A DNA stretch of 64,000 nucleotides from the NCBI GenBank assembly GCA_944325445.1, contig CALVAG010000008.1:1-64000 (forward strand), given 5' to 3'. The notes below the pieces were generated by a model. The model worked only from the letters and a program-made list of their open reading frames with translations. It did no database searches and had not been told where the DNA came from. A program made the translations under genes and the position numbers. This document shows, piece after piece, positions 1 through 8,965 of this stretch. The first letter of the stretch is position 1, and each line of letters begins with the position of its first letter. This stretch comes from an uncultured Bacteroidales bacterium. Lineage in GTDB: Bacteria > Bacteroidota > Bacteroidia > Bacteroidales > UBA932.

Positions 1-130
1 TGATTTGTTTCTTGTTTCAGAAACAAAATTTATAAACTACTCATTTGCAAATGGTTAAATAGTTGTATATTAAATTTGTCAGATTTATAAAATAATTTCC
101 CCCATATCCGCCAAGATCGGCGGACTATTA

Positions 131-156
131 GCGGTCGCACGTGGCGGCCGCTTTTT
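131..156 (+). terminator. Intrinsic terminator
   Basis: An 8-bp GC-rich stem (GCGGTCGC 131-138 with GCGGCCGC 144-151, one G-T pair), a 5-nt loop and five T follow one another. It points rightward and would end transcription arriving from beyond the left edge, presumably from the mobile element. It also lies just past the stop of the leftward gene at 176-1072. Confidence 0.7.
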
Positions 157-175
157 GTATGACTGTTCCATGACT

Positions 176-1072
176 TTATCGTCTTAATCCTGTTCTTGGT
201 TTCTTGCCCAATAGGAGGGTTGCAGCACGGGCACAGCGGCGGGCCCATTGCAGGTCGTCATCGTCCTTGTCCCGCCAGGGAAGGTCGCTTTGCGAACCTC
301 CGCCACCACCTCCGGCAGACACGGCGGGCGTCTCAAGCATCCCGACAAAGATAGCTACAGCTATGTCGGTCAGCTCGCTGCTGTTGGCAACCTCCCGGTA
401 GTCGAACTCTTCGTTGAAATAGTCAAGTACCCGCTCCGGGATATAGAAACGCTGTTCCGTTCCGCTATGGGAAGAAAGCGTGTAGGACACCGAGCCGGAA
501 CGATAGTGAGTATAGTCCATATCGGCTGCCGGTCTTTGAACAGGTTCCGGCCTATGGATTTGAGAAGTATTGACCTGAGCGGCAAGCCTCTCCCGGTAGT
601 GGAGTTTTTGCCAGGTTCGGGGAAGTTTCGAAATCATCAGGTTACGTGCTACTCCCAGTTCGGAGGCCTTGTATTTGGTATTTCCTTTGAGGATTGCATA
701 TCCACGGAGAATATCTTTCTTATCTTTCCGTTCATATACGGAATAGCCTCTCCGGGCAAGTGCCTTCTTGTATTCTTCCCATGACCACGATGGCATGGTT
801 CTCAATACCTCCATGCACTCTCTGCTTACCTCCGGAATGTTGCGACTTCGGATTTCTTCCGCAGTCTTCCAGCCACGTTTCACTGCAACTCGCTCGGCTG
901 CACGTTGCGCCCGAAGATGAATGTTATGGTCATAGTTGATGTTCCCGTTTTCATCAAAGCGGCAAATTGCGGCGTATCCTTGACTGGCACATTGGTGGCT
1001 GCAATAGCAAGTCGTTGTTTTCTTAGCGATAAATGGTTTTCCACAACATTGACAAATCTTTCTTACTTCCAT
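176..1072 (-). CDS. Zinc-finger protein with relaxase-like C-terminal tail
   Basis: 298 residues. The N-terminus has a treble-clef-like cysteine cluster (CxCC near residue 8, then CYCSxxC near residue 24). From about residue 95 the sequence changes to blocks I associate with the C-terminal, non-catalytic part of Bacteroidetes MobB-type relaxases: a SWEEY...ARRGY block, YKASELGVARNLM, and a poly-Gly run followed by LPWRDKDDDD and a basic end. No relaxase catalytic tyrosine or histidine triad is visible. The gene is on the minus strand and its upstream side holds short direct repeats. It probably belongs to the end of an integrative or mobilizable element. The relaxase link is from memory of the family and was not searched; a DNA-binding accessory or excision factor is an alternative. 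Confidence 0.6.
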   Translation of the reverse strand: MEVRKICQCCGKPFIAKKTTTCYCSHQCASQGYAAICRFDENGNINYDHNIHLRAQRAAERVAVKRGWKTAEEIRSRNIPEVSRECMEVLRTMPSWSWEEYKKALARRGYSVYERKDKKDILRGYAILKGNTKYKASELGVARNLMISKLPRTWQKLHYRERLAAQVNTSQIHRPEPVQRPAADMDYTHYRSGSVSYTLSSHSGTEQRFYIPERVLDYFNEEFDYREVANSSELTDIAVAIFVGMLETPAVSAGGGGGGSQSDLPWRDKDDDDLQWARRCARAATLLLGKKPRTGLRR

Positions 1073-1121
1073 ATTTTCCTAATATATTTTGAGTTCAAAT
1101 CTCTTTATTTCTCCTCTTTTG

Positions 1122-1154
1122 TGTCAACACACGTAAACCATTGTCAACACACGT
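1122..1154. repeat. Two direct repeats, TGTCAACACACGT
   Basis: TGTCAACACACGT occurs at 1122-1134 and again at 1142-1154, exactly 20 bp apart, so on nearly the same helix face. It sits 50-80 bp upstream of the leftward zinc-finger gene. It could be a binding site for that protein or an arm site for an element recombinase. Only the repeats themselves are seen. Confidence 0.6.
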
Positions 1155-1202
1155 CAACTACTGCGTCATCGTGACATCAGGGCAAATCCCGAAAATGTTC
1201 CG

Positions 1203-1222
1203 CGGTAGAAATACGGTAGAAA
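1203..1222. repeat. Two direct repeats, CGGTAGAAA
   Basis: CGGTAGAAA occurs at 1203-1211 and 1214-1222, with an 11-bp period. It lies between the mobile-element gene and the mnmE terminator, where the element boundary should fall. It is a candidate recombinase or excisionase site, but no second element end is in the window to compare. Confidence 0.45.
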
Positions 1223-1273
1223 AATATGGCGGACAACTATATCCGACTGTACATAGCCGGATTTTAGACAAAT

Positions 1274-1300
1274 AAAAAAGCCACTGAAAATCAGTGGCTT
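1274..1300 (-). terminator. Terminator of the rlmD-mnmE unit
   Basis: A perfect 10-bp stem (AAGCCACTGA 1278-1287 with TCAGTGGCTT 1291-1300) and an AAA loop are followed on the minus strand by a T run. It lies 43 bp past the mnmE stop. The rightward side has no T run, so it acts leftward. Confidence 0.85.
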
Positions 1301-1342
1301 CATTATAGTTGGCTCTAATTCATTGCAGTTAATTGTGATATA

Positions 1343-2902
1343 TCATTTCCCGATGCAAAACTTCCCAAAGATGTTTCCCAATATTTCTTCTGTTGAGATT
1401 TCGCCTACAATTGTTCCTATGTGGTAAAGGGCTTCGCGGATGTCCTGGGCTACAAGGTCTGTAGGTGTGCCGGCTTCAAGTCCTTCATCGACACGTTCAA
1501 GGGCGGCCTTTGCGCTTTGCAGCGCCTGAAAGTGGCGTGCATTTGTAACGAGCACCGCATCCGAATCGAGCGATATGTCTTTCTGTGAATCTGCAATCAC
1601 CTCCACAAGCCTGTCGAGCCCTTCACCCTTCTTTGCGGAAAGAGGCAGCACGGCAATCGGTGCCATGGGGGAGGAGAGGGCCTTTATCTTCTTGACCATG
1701 GCCGCAATTTCTCTTGCTGCAGCTTCGGAAAGCCCGCCGTTCCCGGGATATTCCGCAACGCCGTTATCGACACATCCTGTATCTGCACGGCTTCCGTCTT
1801 CACCTGAAGTCTCGCCGGCAGGAGCACAGGCTGGAGCGGCAGTTCCGCAAACAGGCGCACCGGCAGCAAGGGCCGCCTCCAATTCGTCAATCTTGTTCAG
1901 CACAATCACCAGCTTTTGCGATTCGGCGTTGAATCTTGAAGAGAGGTTTTCGATTGCCGCCGTAAAATCGTCGCTTCGCATGGCATCGAGCATAAGTATT
2001 ACGACAGAGGCCTGTTTCAACTTGGTATATGTCCTCTCGATGCCTATAATCTCAATCGTTTCGCGGGTCTGGCGAATTCCTGCCGTATCTATGAATCTGA
2101 AGGTTATTCCGTTAAGGTTTACGCAATCCTCTATGACATCGCGGGTTGTGCCGTGAATGTCTGAAACAATCGCCTTCTCCTCACCGAGCAGCGCATTGAG
2201 AAGCGTGCTCTTCCCTGTATTTGTAGCCCCCACGATAGCCACCGGAACGCCGTTTTTAATCACATTCCCCAACGAAAAGGAGCCTATCAGCCTGTCGATT
2301 TTCTTTCCTACAGATTCAAGCAGCCGTTTCAGCTGCGCACGGTCAGCAAACTCCACATCTTCCTCGCTGAAATCCAGCTCCAGTTCCATAAGGGATACGA
2401 GGTTGAGCAGTTCCTCGCGCATGGTTTTCAGTTCGTTGGAAAAGCCTCCCCTCATCTGGTTCAGTGCGACTTTGTGGGCCGCTGCAGTCTGGCTCGCTAT
2501 AAGGTCGGCAACGGCCTCGGCCTGCGTCAGGTCCATTTTCCCGTTCAGGAATGCCCGCTTTGAAAACTCTCCCGGTTCGGCCATCCTCGCCCCTCTGGAA
2601 ATAAGCAGCATTATTATCTTCTGCTCTATATAGGAAGAGGCGTGGCAATAGAGTTCCACACAATCCTCTCCGGTGTAGGAGCGGGGCGAGCGGAAAACAA
2701 CTGCAAGCACATCATCTATAATCTTCTCACCGTCGCGGAGAGAGCCGTAAACCATCTTATAGGGTTCGGCCTTCTCCAAAGAGCCTGAAAAGAGCGAATC
2801 CGCAATCTTTACAGACTCCTTTCCGCTCAATCTTACAATTCCTATGGCGCCGCCACCCTGGGGAGTGGCCAATGCGCATATCGTATCGCTGTTGCCGTAC
2901 AT
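1343..2902 (-). CDS. mnmE: tRNA modification GTPase MnmE
   Basis: MnmE acts with MnmG to make the 5-carboxymethylaminomethyl group on wobble uridine 34 of tRNAs. The order is an N-terminal formyl-folate binding domain (1-120), a helical domain, a Ras-like G domain and the terminal FCIGK with the catalytic Cys. G motifs: GATNTGKS (225-232), TTRD (252-255), DTAG (272-275), NKID (336-339), SAK (422-424). At 519 residues it is longer than the usual 450-465. The excess is an Ala/Gly-rich insertion at about residues 345-400, between NKID and SAK. The start has GGAG six bases before the ATG. It lies 11 bp after the rlmD-like gene and is probably co-transcribed with it. Confidence 0.97.
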   Translation of the reverse strand: MYGNSDTICALATPQGGGAIGIVRLSGKESVKIADSLFSGSLEKAEPYKMVYGSLRDGEKIIDDVLAVVFRSPRSYTGEDCVELYCHASSYIEQKIIMLLISRGARMAEPGEFSKRAFLNGKMDLTQAEAVADLIASQTAAAHKVALNQMRGGFSNELKTMREELLNLVSLMELELDFSEEDVEFADRAQLKRLLESVGKKIDRLIGSFSLGNVIKNGVPVAIVGATNTGKSTLLNALLGEEKAIVSDIHGTTRDVIEDCVNLNGITFRFIDTAGIRQTRETIEIIGIERTYTKLKQASVVILMLDAMRSDDFTAAIENLSSRFNAESQKLVIVLNKIDELEAALAAGAPVCGTAAPACAPAGETSGEDGSRADTGCVDNGVAEYPGNGGLSEAAAREIAAMVKKIKALSSPMAPIAVLPLSAKKGEGLDRLVEVIADSQKDISLDSDAVLVTNARHFQALQSAKAALERVDEGLEAGTPTDLVAQDIREALYHIGTIVGEISTEEILGNIFGKFCIGK

Positions 2903-2913
2903 AAAATCTCCTT

Positions 2914-4317
2914 TTAAATTCTTTCCAACGCCACGACATTTTCCACATGGTGCGTGTGCGGGAACATATCTACCGGCTGTACCGCCGTTATCCTGTATTT
3001 TTCCGACAGGATAGCCAGATCCCTTGCCTGGCTCGCGGGGTTGCAGCTGACATAAACCATCCTCTCCGGGGCGGCTTCTAAAAGCACCTTCGCTACATCG
3101 GGATGGATGCCGGCTCTCGGGGGATCGAGAATCACCAGATCTGGCCTTCCGTTTTCCGCTATGAATCCGGCCGTAAGCATATCTTTCATGTCTCCGGCGT
3201 AGAAAACGCTGTTCGTAATGCCGTTATGCGCAGCGTTTGCCCTGGCGTCCTCTATCGCCTCCTTTACATACTCTATTCCCACTACCTTTTTAGCATATAC
3301 CGACAGAAAAAGCCCTATCGTACCGATTCCGGTATAAAGGTCATAGACAATCTCGCTGCCGGTAAGCCTTGCAAAGTCCCTTACAACACAGTAGAGCCTG
3401 TAGGCCTGCCTGGAATTGGTCTGGTAAAAGGATTTGGGGCCTATCATGAACTCTATCTTCTCCATCCGCTCGGTAATGGTGTCATTGCCCGCAAATTTCC
3501 TGCACGGCAAATCCGAGATGGAATCGTTTCTCTTGCCGTTTATGACATAATAAAGCGAAGCGATCTCCGGAAAGCGGGCCGAAACCGCATCGAGCAACGC
3601 CTCGCGCAGTTTCTTGTCTTCGTAGGCAAAGACCATGATAAGCATTACCTCGCCTCCTGAGGTGGTGCGGACAATCATGTTGCGCAGAAAACCGCTCTGC
3701 TCCCGCAAATCGAAGAAGGAAAGGTTATGCTTCATTGCATACTCCTTTATAAAGAGCCTGATGGCATTCGAGGGTTCGGCCTGAAGGTGGCACTTCTTGA
3801 TATCCAGCACCTTGTCGAAAAAGCCGCTTATATGAAATCCCAGGGCCAGCCAGTCATTTCCGGAAAGGCTCTCCGGGTCTTCGCCCTTGAGAATCCATCT
3901 TCTGTTGGAGAAGGTAAACTCCAGCTTGTTCCTGTAATATTCGGTCTGTTCGGAGCCCAGTATGGGCGAAATTTCAGGCAGCGAAAGATGCCCTATCCGC
4001 GTAAGCTGGTCTGCAACCTGCTGCTGCTTGTATTTCAGCTGCAAAGGGTAGGGGAGCGGCTGCCACTTGCATCCTCCGCACTCTCCGTAATGGCTGCAAA
4101 AAGGCTCGAGCCTGTCGGCCGACGGCTTTACCAGATTCACGGCCTGCCCTTCCATATACCCCTTGCGCTTTCTGAGCACGCGCACATCCACGACATCTCC
4201 CGGGATGCATTGCGGTACAAAAAGCACCTTGCCATCTACATGTGCAATTGCATTCCCTTCGGCTGCAACACCTTCTATCAAAATATCATTTAAAATCACT
4301 TTCTCTTTTTTTGACAT
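2914..4317 (-). CDS. rlmD: 23S rRNA (uracil-5-)-methyltransferase, RlmD/RumA type
   Basis: SAM-dependent enzyme expected to make 5-methyluridine in 23S rRNA. The N-terminal 60 residues form a TRAM domain. A cysteine cluster (CSHYGECGGCKW, residues 75-90) fits the 4Fe-4S cluster of this family. The methyltransferase core has VYDLYTGIGTIGLFL (SAM binding), LDPPRAGIHPD, and the catalytic Cys in VYVSCNPASQARD near the C-terminus. At 467 residues the length is normal. Which uridine is modified (RlmC, RlmD or dual RlmCD) cannot be told. It is first of a two-gene unit with mnmE; a TAATTTTG box lies 26 bp upstream. Confidence 0.92.
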   Translation of the reverse strand: MSKKEKVILNDILIEGVAAEGNAIAHVDGKVLFVPQCIPGDVVDVRVLRKRKGYMEGQAVNLVKPSADRLEPFCSHYGECGGCKWQPLPYPLQLKYKQQQVADQLTRIGHLSLPEISPILGSEQTEYYRNKLEFTFSNRRWILKGEDPESLSGNDWLALGFHISGFFDKVLDIKKCHLQAEPSNAIRLFIKEYAMKHNLSFFDLREQSGFLRNMIVRTTSGGEVMLIMVFAYEDKKLREALLDAVSARFPEIASLYYVINGKRNDSISDLPCRKFAGNDTITERMEKIEFMIGPKSFYQTNSRQAYRLYCVVRDFARLTGSEIVYDLYTGIGTIGLFLSVYAKKVVGIEYVKEAIEDARANAAHNGITNSVFYAGDMKDMLTAGFIAENGRPDLVILDPPRAGIHPDVAKVLLEAAPERMVYVSCNPASQARDLAILSEKYRITAVQPVDMFPHTHHVENVVALERI

Positions 4318-4342
4318 ATTCCGCTGCTGTTTTGTTCGACCG

Positions 4343-4350
4343 CAAAATTA
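4343..4350 (-). promoter_or_regulatory. Putative -7 box for rlmD-mnmE
   Basis: The minus strand reads TAATTTTG, matching the Bacteroidetes -7 consensus TAnnTTTG, 26 bp upstream of the rlmD-like start. The nearest upstream TTTG is at an abnormal spacing, so only the -7 is supported. Confidence 0.4.
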
Positions 4351-4396
4351 CTGCAAATCCGCGTCAAATCCATTCAATATGCAAAAAAGTAAAATG

Positions 4397-7300
4397 TTAC
4401 TCCACTGCGTCCAAAAGGATAAATGCAGACCAGTATTTGGGATGGCTGTAGGGCCGTACTTTTTTTACCTCGGTACGCTGCTCCACGCTCTTGCCCTGCA
4501 TCCTTAGTCTGCGAATCTGGCTCGGAGTGAGGTTTCCGTTCGATTTTACCGTTATTTCAGTTTCATACTCCCTTAAATTGCGCTGCGCCGCGCTCAACGC
4601 CTCAGTTTTATCCATGCCGGCAACAAGGTTCGAATAGAAATCCGTCATAAGCATCCTCGTGGCATTGTCGTCTACCTTCCAGAGGCTCATAAGCAATGTC
4701 TTTGCTCCGGCCTTCTTGAACCCTCTCTGCAAACCGAGCACGCCGTCTCCTGTAATCTCGCCGAGTCCGGTCTGGCAGGCGGAGAGAACTACAAGGTCGA
4801 GTCCCCGCAAATCGAGCGCGGAGATCTCCTTTGCAGTCAGGATACCGTCATCCACCCCTTCCGGAACAGATTTCCCGGTTAATATATTGTTTGCCCCCGC
4901 AAAAAGAAGACCTGAACGGGCAAGAGCCACATCTTCCATGGAACTATTTGACATTGAGTTTAGGAAACTATATTGTTTCATCAAATTGGCCTCCTTTTCA
5001 GTCCAATAAAAGCCGTGAGTGGCGACATGGAGAAGGTCTGTCCCCGCTCCTGAAAGGGCCTTGAAGGAGGCTTCCGTACCGAACGTGCCGGTATAGAGCT
5101 TATTGGCAATTTCAGCTTTGGCCAGAGTACTGTCGATTGTCATAACCTCATCCTTTGTTGCCGGAAGTTCGCTCACTCCGCTACGCAATGCAGGGAGATA
5201 GGTGTCGCGTGTCGTATAATCGAAATCCTTGTAGCTGGAACCGTATTTTTCCTGCTCGGCAACCATGCTGCTCTCATCGCTGTTGTAAAGCAGGCCTCCA
5301 TAAAGCACGGCCGACTCCACATCGGAAGTATCATTATGCAGGGCAAGCGTTCTGGTGGAGGAGAGACGGTACATCTCTCTATTTTCGGAAACCAGCCCGC
5401 TTCCGGTATAATCCGGGATATATTCAATCGGATAGTTGTTCAGCTCACCGTCTGCGGAGAAATAGACCCTTTTAGCCCCGGGAGAGGCATCATAGAGAGG
5501 CTTCCAAAGCAGGGTGGCCAATTCAGGCGTATTGTAATAATCTTTTTTCAAGACGCTTTCGAGTTCAGAGGCAGTGCAGAGGGGAATAAATTCGGGATTC
5601 CGTCTGCCTGTCATTATTACGGCGCCGTACATCTCTTTCTCTCCGGGCAATCCGTACCGGGTAAACTCCACGGCAAGCGAACTGTCGGGCAGCGCAGCCT
5701 GTACATCTTTCCAACTTGTCACCAGCCCCTGCGTTACATCATAAAGCAGAAGCGAACGGGCGAGTATTTCGTTTTCGAATCTTTTCACCAGTTTTTCCGC
5801 CTGTACGGCCGTATATTGCCTGCCGTTGTCGAATATTAGAGTGTCGCCGCTCTCCAGTTTTGCTTCGAGCCGGTTCATACGTTCGTTTTTCTGAATCATG
5901 AGCGTATCTCCGCTGCTCTTTATAAGATTTGCAGCACTTATGGAGGTATTCATCAGAATGTTTTTCCTGAAAAGGAGATTGTTGTAGAGCAGGGTATCTG
6001 CAATGGCATCTTCCCCGTCATACTTCGATGCCAGCATCTCCCCGGCATAGAAGGGGAAAAGCCCCTCCGAAAACCAACTCTCTTCCCTCTCGCTGTTTGT
6101 CTGCTCCTTGAATTGCCACAATATGCTGCCTTTGACATATTCCGTCACACGTCCGTAATACGGGGCGATTCCGGAATAGTCGCGGTTTTCAAAAAGATAA
6201 CGGGTAAAGAAGTAAAGATAACCTTTCGCATGCCCGTTATCGTGACGCTCCGCCATCTCGAAAGCCCTGCGGTAGAATAATTTTGCCGAATCTGCATACC
6301 CGAGCCGCTCGAAGATGTCCGCCATGTAGAAAAAGGAGTCTGCAACTTCCAATGTATCGCCTCTGTCTGCAAAAAATCCTGCCCTCCCCCTGTAAAAATC
6401 CAGCAGTTTTCTCTCGTCACCGGTATATAGATACCTGATGCAATCTTCGTATATCTCTTTGGTATAACAGCTGTCTGGGTCTCCTGCTTCGAGCATTTCC
6501 AATGCCTCACCTACATACTTTAGCGCCGTGGCCGTATCTTTCAGCTTGTTGCCGTAGGCCATTCCCCTGTAATAGAGCTCTTCAGAAGTCATTGTATGAT
6601 CCATGTCCAGACTGTCGAGCTTTGCCATGGCATAGGCTGCGCGCTCCAGATCTATATTCGTATTTTCTTCGAATTTTATCATATTCGAACGCGGGGGTGC
6701 GATATTTATAAAGCCGTATCCGAAAGATTCCGCCTCGCTTTCCCACATCTGACGGGCATAATAACGGTAATTTTCATCTTCCCTGCCATATTGGATTTCA
6801 ACGATTTTGAGCAGGTGCTCCATCGACTCCACCGCACGGTCGAAATAGCCGAGATAGCGGTAATTTTCTGCACACTTCTCCCACATTCTTATAAGAGACT
6901 CCCTTTCTGTTACAAGTTCGGCATAACTCAAGCTGTTGCTCCCCTCCAATACCCTTTTTTCGGATGCCAGCGCCGCTCTGTAATAATAGTCCAACGAGAG
7001 TTCCGGCTCCACTGAGACTCTGGAATAGAGATCTCCGAATTCTGTCAATGTAGCGGGATACTGGTAGTTGAGAGTATCTGTAATGAACGACATGGCACGG
7101 TTGAGATAATGGTATGCGTTATTAAAGTCATATAAAGCTATATACCTTCGTGCCAAATTGTTGCAAACAGTCACCAGTTCCTGTTTCCTGTAATTTTCCG
7201 GAATGTCGGCCGTCATTATAAGAGTATCGAGTTTTCTCAAATCCCCGATTGATGCAGCCCAATCCATTGAAAAACCGTAGCCGCCCTCTTTAAGTGAAAT

Positions 7301-8965
7301 TATATTATAAATATCCGATACCTTGTCGCTGAAAGTGTAGATTTGTGCATTGTTGTCATTCGTTGCGACAGCAAGTTCATAATACTTCAGCGCCCGGGCC
7401 CGGCAAGCCTCATATTGCACACTGTCCGCTATTCCGAAATAATAATTATAGCATGGAAGCATGGAGTAATAGACTCCTCCCATTGAGGAGTAGGAGATTT
7501 TGTCCGCCTCCTCCATCATCCGGAGTTTTGCCACCTCTTTATAATCGGCTATTGCCTGTTTTTTATTCCCTGCCAAACTTTCCGCTACGGCCTTATAGTC
7601 CAATATGTGAATCAGACTGAGCGTATCTCCATGTTCTTCTGCGCTTCGGGCTATTTTGCCATAAAGTTCAGCCTCTTTGTCATACAGCCTGAGCGTACCG
7701 TAAGCTTCTGCAAGATTTTTCCACAATGCATCGTTATAATCTACAATATCGCTCTCCGTATCCATGAATTTACCGACATACTCTATATAAAGCCCTGCCT
7801 GGCCTATATAATCGAAAATCTGATAGGAGTTCCTGAGGTATGACCTGATATTCTCTTCATAAATGAATGAGCGCGGTATTGAATCCTCTTCAAGAGGACG
7901 GGCAATGCAGAACTTTGCCTTTTCCATATCGGGCTCCACTGCAGCGTAATAATGAGCCCGCATCATTTGAACCTCCATCCATGGGTAGGAGTCCCTGCCG
8001 AGCAGTTTTTCCAGAACCTCTTCCAGTTCATCGTAAACCGGAAGGGCATTGCGTGCAAACCTGAGCGGGGGAGGGGAGTACATACTCTCCGGATTAGGAT
8101 TGGGCGTACCGTATCTGTATAGGGTCGCAAGGGTTGAAAGCAAATGATACCTGTTCTGGTTATAGACGGGAACGGGTGTCTGCAACTCGGCCCTGGCCTT
8201 TTCGAGCATAGCGACCGCACCCTGCAGGTCGTTTTCTGCATTTATCATAAAGAGGGCTTCCCAGCCAAGCAGTTCGCTGTAGAATCTGTCGAATGTGGCG
8301 AATGCATCGCAGCGCAGATACTTGTGGGTAAACGAGAGCAGTAGTCTCCTGGAGACGGAATCCATTACGGCAGCGGTATTTATCAGATATGTCATACTGG
8401 AACTTGCCCACCTTGTATTTTTTTCTAAAATCGGAAGAAGTTTCTCCACAACGGCGCCGCATCCGGCAGGATTTACATTCTGAATGCACCCTATGAGCGC
8501 GATAAGCGTGTTGCCGTACCAGAAATGGTCCGATCCTACGGCTTCTGCCTCTATTTCCGCCGCCGACATAAGATAGTGGAGGGCCTTTTCATACTCTTCC
8601 GAATAATAGAGCGCCATTCCGAGTGCAAGCAAAGAATCCGATTTTACAGTCAGCCTTCTGTCCACCGGTTTTGCATCATAATATTCATAGGTGATTGCTG
8701 CATTTGCCGTATCGCCCGCCATGAAGTAGCAGGATGCAATCCACATTTTGGCATAGTCCTTCCTGTTTTCTGGCATGGTGGAATCCGCTGCATCAATGTA
8801 GTGGCACTTCTCGAAAAGAGGTATTGCCTCGGCAAACTTGCCGCTGTTGTAGAGTTCCACGCCTGCGGCAAAGAGAGAATCGGAAGCGGCAGGGGAGAAG
8901 CCTTCTGCCCTGTAGGAGGAAAGAGCCAGTAAAATTAAAAATAATATGTACCCCCGGGGTCTCAT
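4397..8965 (-). CDS. Secreted TPR-CHAT (caspase-like) protein
   Basis: About 1522 residues. The ATG at 8965 overlaps the TGA of the upstream gene (ATGA), so translation is coupled. An open extension reaches 9097, but starting at 8965 puts a signal peptide (ILFLILLALSSYRA) at the N-terminus. Most of the protein is helical with repeated Y/A/L patterns typical of tetratricopeptide repeats. The last 330 residues are a CHAT domain: YFSADGELNNYPIEYI, then HVATHGF (His about 1317), then VVLSACQTGLGE (Cys about 1397) and the terminal HPKYWSAFILL. Both residues of the CHAT catalytic dyad are present, so a cysteine peptidase is likely. Substrate unknown. No CRISPR or gasdermin-like partner is seen; the only partner is the secreted gene upstream. 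Confidence 0.85.
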   Translation of the reverse strand: MRPRGYILFLILLALSSYRAEGFSPAASDSLFAAGVELYNSGKFAEAIPLFEKCHYIDAADSTMPENRKDYAKMWIASCYFMAGDTANAAITYEYYDAKPVDRRLTVKSDSLLALGMALYYSEEYEKALHYLMSAAEIEAEAVGSDHFWYGNTLIALIGCIQNVNPAGCGAVVEKLLPILEKNTRWASSSMTYLINTAAVMDSVSRRLLLSFTHKYLRCDAFATFDRFYSELLGWEALFMINAENDLQGAVAMLEKARAELQTPVPVYNQNRYHLLSTLATLYRYGTPNPNPESMYSPPPLRFARNALPVYDELEEVLEKLLGRDSYPWMEVQMMRAHYYAAVEPDMEKAKFCIARPLEEDSIPRSFIYEENIRSYLRNSYQIFDYIGQAGLYIEYVGKFMDTESDIVDYNDALWKNLAEAYGTLRLYDKEAELYGKIARSAEEHGDTLSLIHILDYKAVAESLAGNKKQAIADYKEVAKLRMMEEADKISYSSMGGVYYSMLPCYNYYFGIADSVQYEACRARALKYYELAVATNDNNAQIYTFSDKVSDIYNIISLKEGGYGFSMDWAASIGDLRKLDTLIMTADIPENYRKQELVTVCNNLARRYIALYDFNNAYHYLNRAMSFITDTLNYQYPATLTEFGDLYSRVSVEPELSLDYYYRAALASEKRVLEGSNSLSYAELVTERESLIRMWEKCAENYRYLGYFDRAVESMEHLLKIVEIQYGREDENYRYYARQMWESEAESFGYGFINIAPPRSNMIKFEENTNIDLERAAYAMAKLDSLDMDHTMTSEELYYRGMAYGNKLKDTATALKYVGEALEMLEAGDPDSCYTKEIYEDCIRYLYTGDERKLLDFYRGRAGFFADRGDTLEVADSFFYMADIFERLGYADSAKLFYRRAFEMAERHDNGHAKGYLYFFTRYLFENRDYSGIAPYYGRVTEYVKGSILWQFKEQTNSEREESWFSEGLFPFYAGEMLASKYDGEDAIADTLLYNNLLFRKNILMNTSISAANLIKSSGDTLMIQKNERMNRLEAKLESGDTLIFDNGRQYTAVQAEKLVKRFENEILARSLLLYDVTQGLVTSWKDVQAALPDSSLAVEFTRYGLPGEKEMYGAVIMTGRRNPEFIPLCTASELESVLKKDYYNTPELATLLWKPLYDASPGAKRVYFSADGELNNYPIEYIPDYTGSGLVSENREMYRLSSTRTLALHNDTSDVESAVLYGGLLYNSDESSMVAEQEKYGSSYKDFDYTTRDTYLPALRSGVSELPATKDEVMTIDSTLAKAEIANKLYTGTFGTEASFKALSGAGTDLLHVATHGFYWTEKEANLMKQYSFLNSMSNSSMEDVALARSGLLFAGANNILTGKSVPEGVDDGILTAKEISALDLRGLDLVVLSACQTGLGEITGDGVLGLQRGFKKAGAKTLLMSLWKVDDNATRMLMTDFYSNLVAGMDKTEALSAAQRNLREYETEITVKSNGNLTPSQIRRLRMQGKSVEQRTEVKKVRPYSHPKYWSAFILLDAVE

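Noticed and set aside
1..28. TTTGTTTC ... GAAACAAA inverted repeat at the left edge
   Set aside because: Short and AT-rich with no T run; could be a recombinase core, but the flanking sequence is cut off.
248..784. Rightward 178-codon frame opposite the zinc-finger gene
   Set aside because: It is the antisense shadow of a gene with recognisable motifs and has no domain of its own.
1575..2156. Rightward Ser-rich frame of 193 codons inside mnmE
   Set aside because: Ser/Pro-rich composition from reading the complement of coding sequence; mnmE is certain.
4397..8965. CHAT protein as part of a CRISPR-guided protease (craspase-like) system
   Set aside because: No CRISPR array or Cas gene is in the window, and the protein has a signal peptide.
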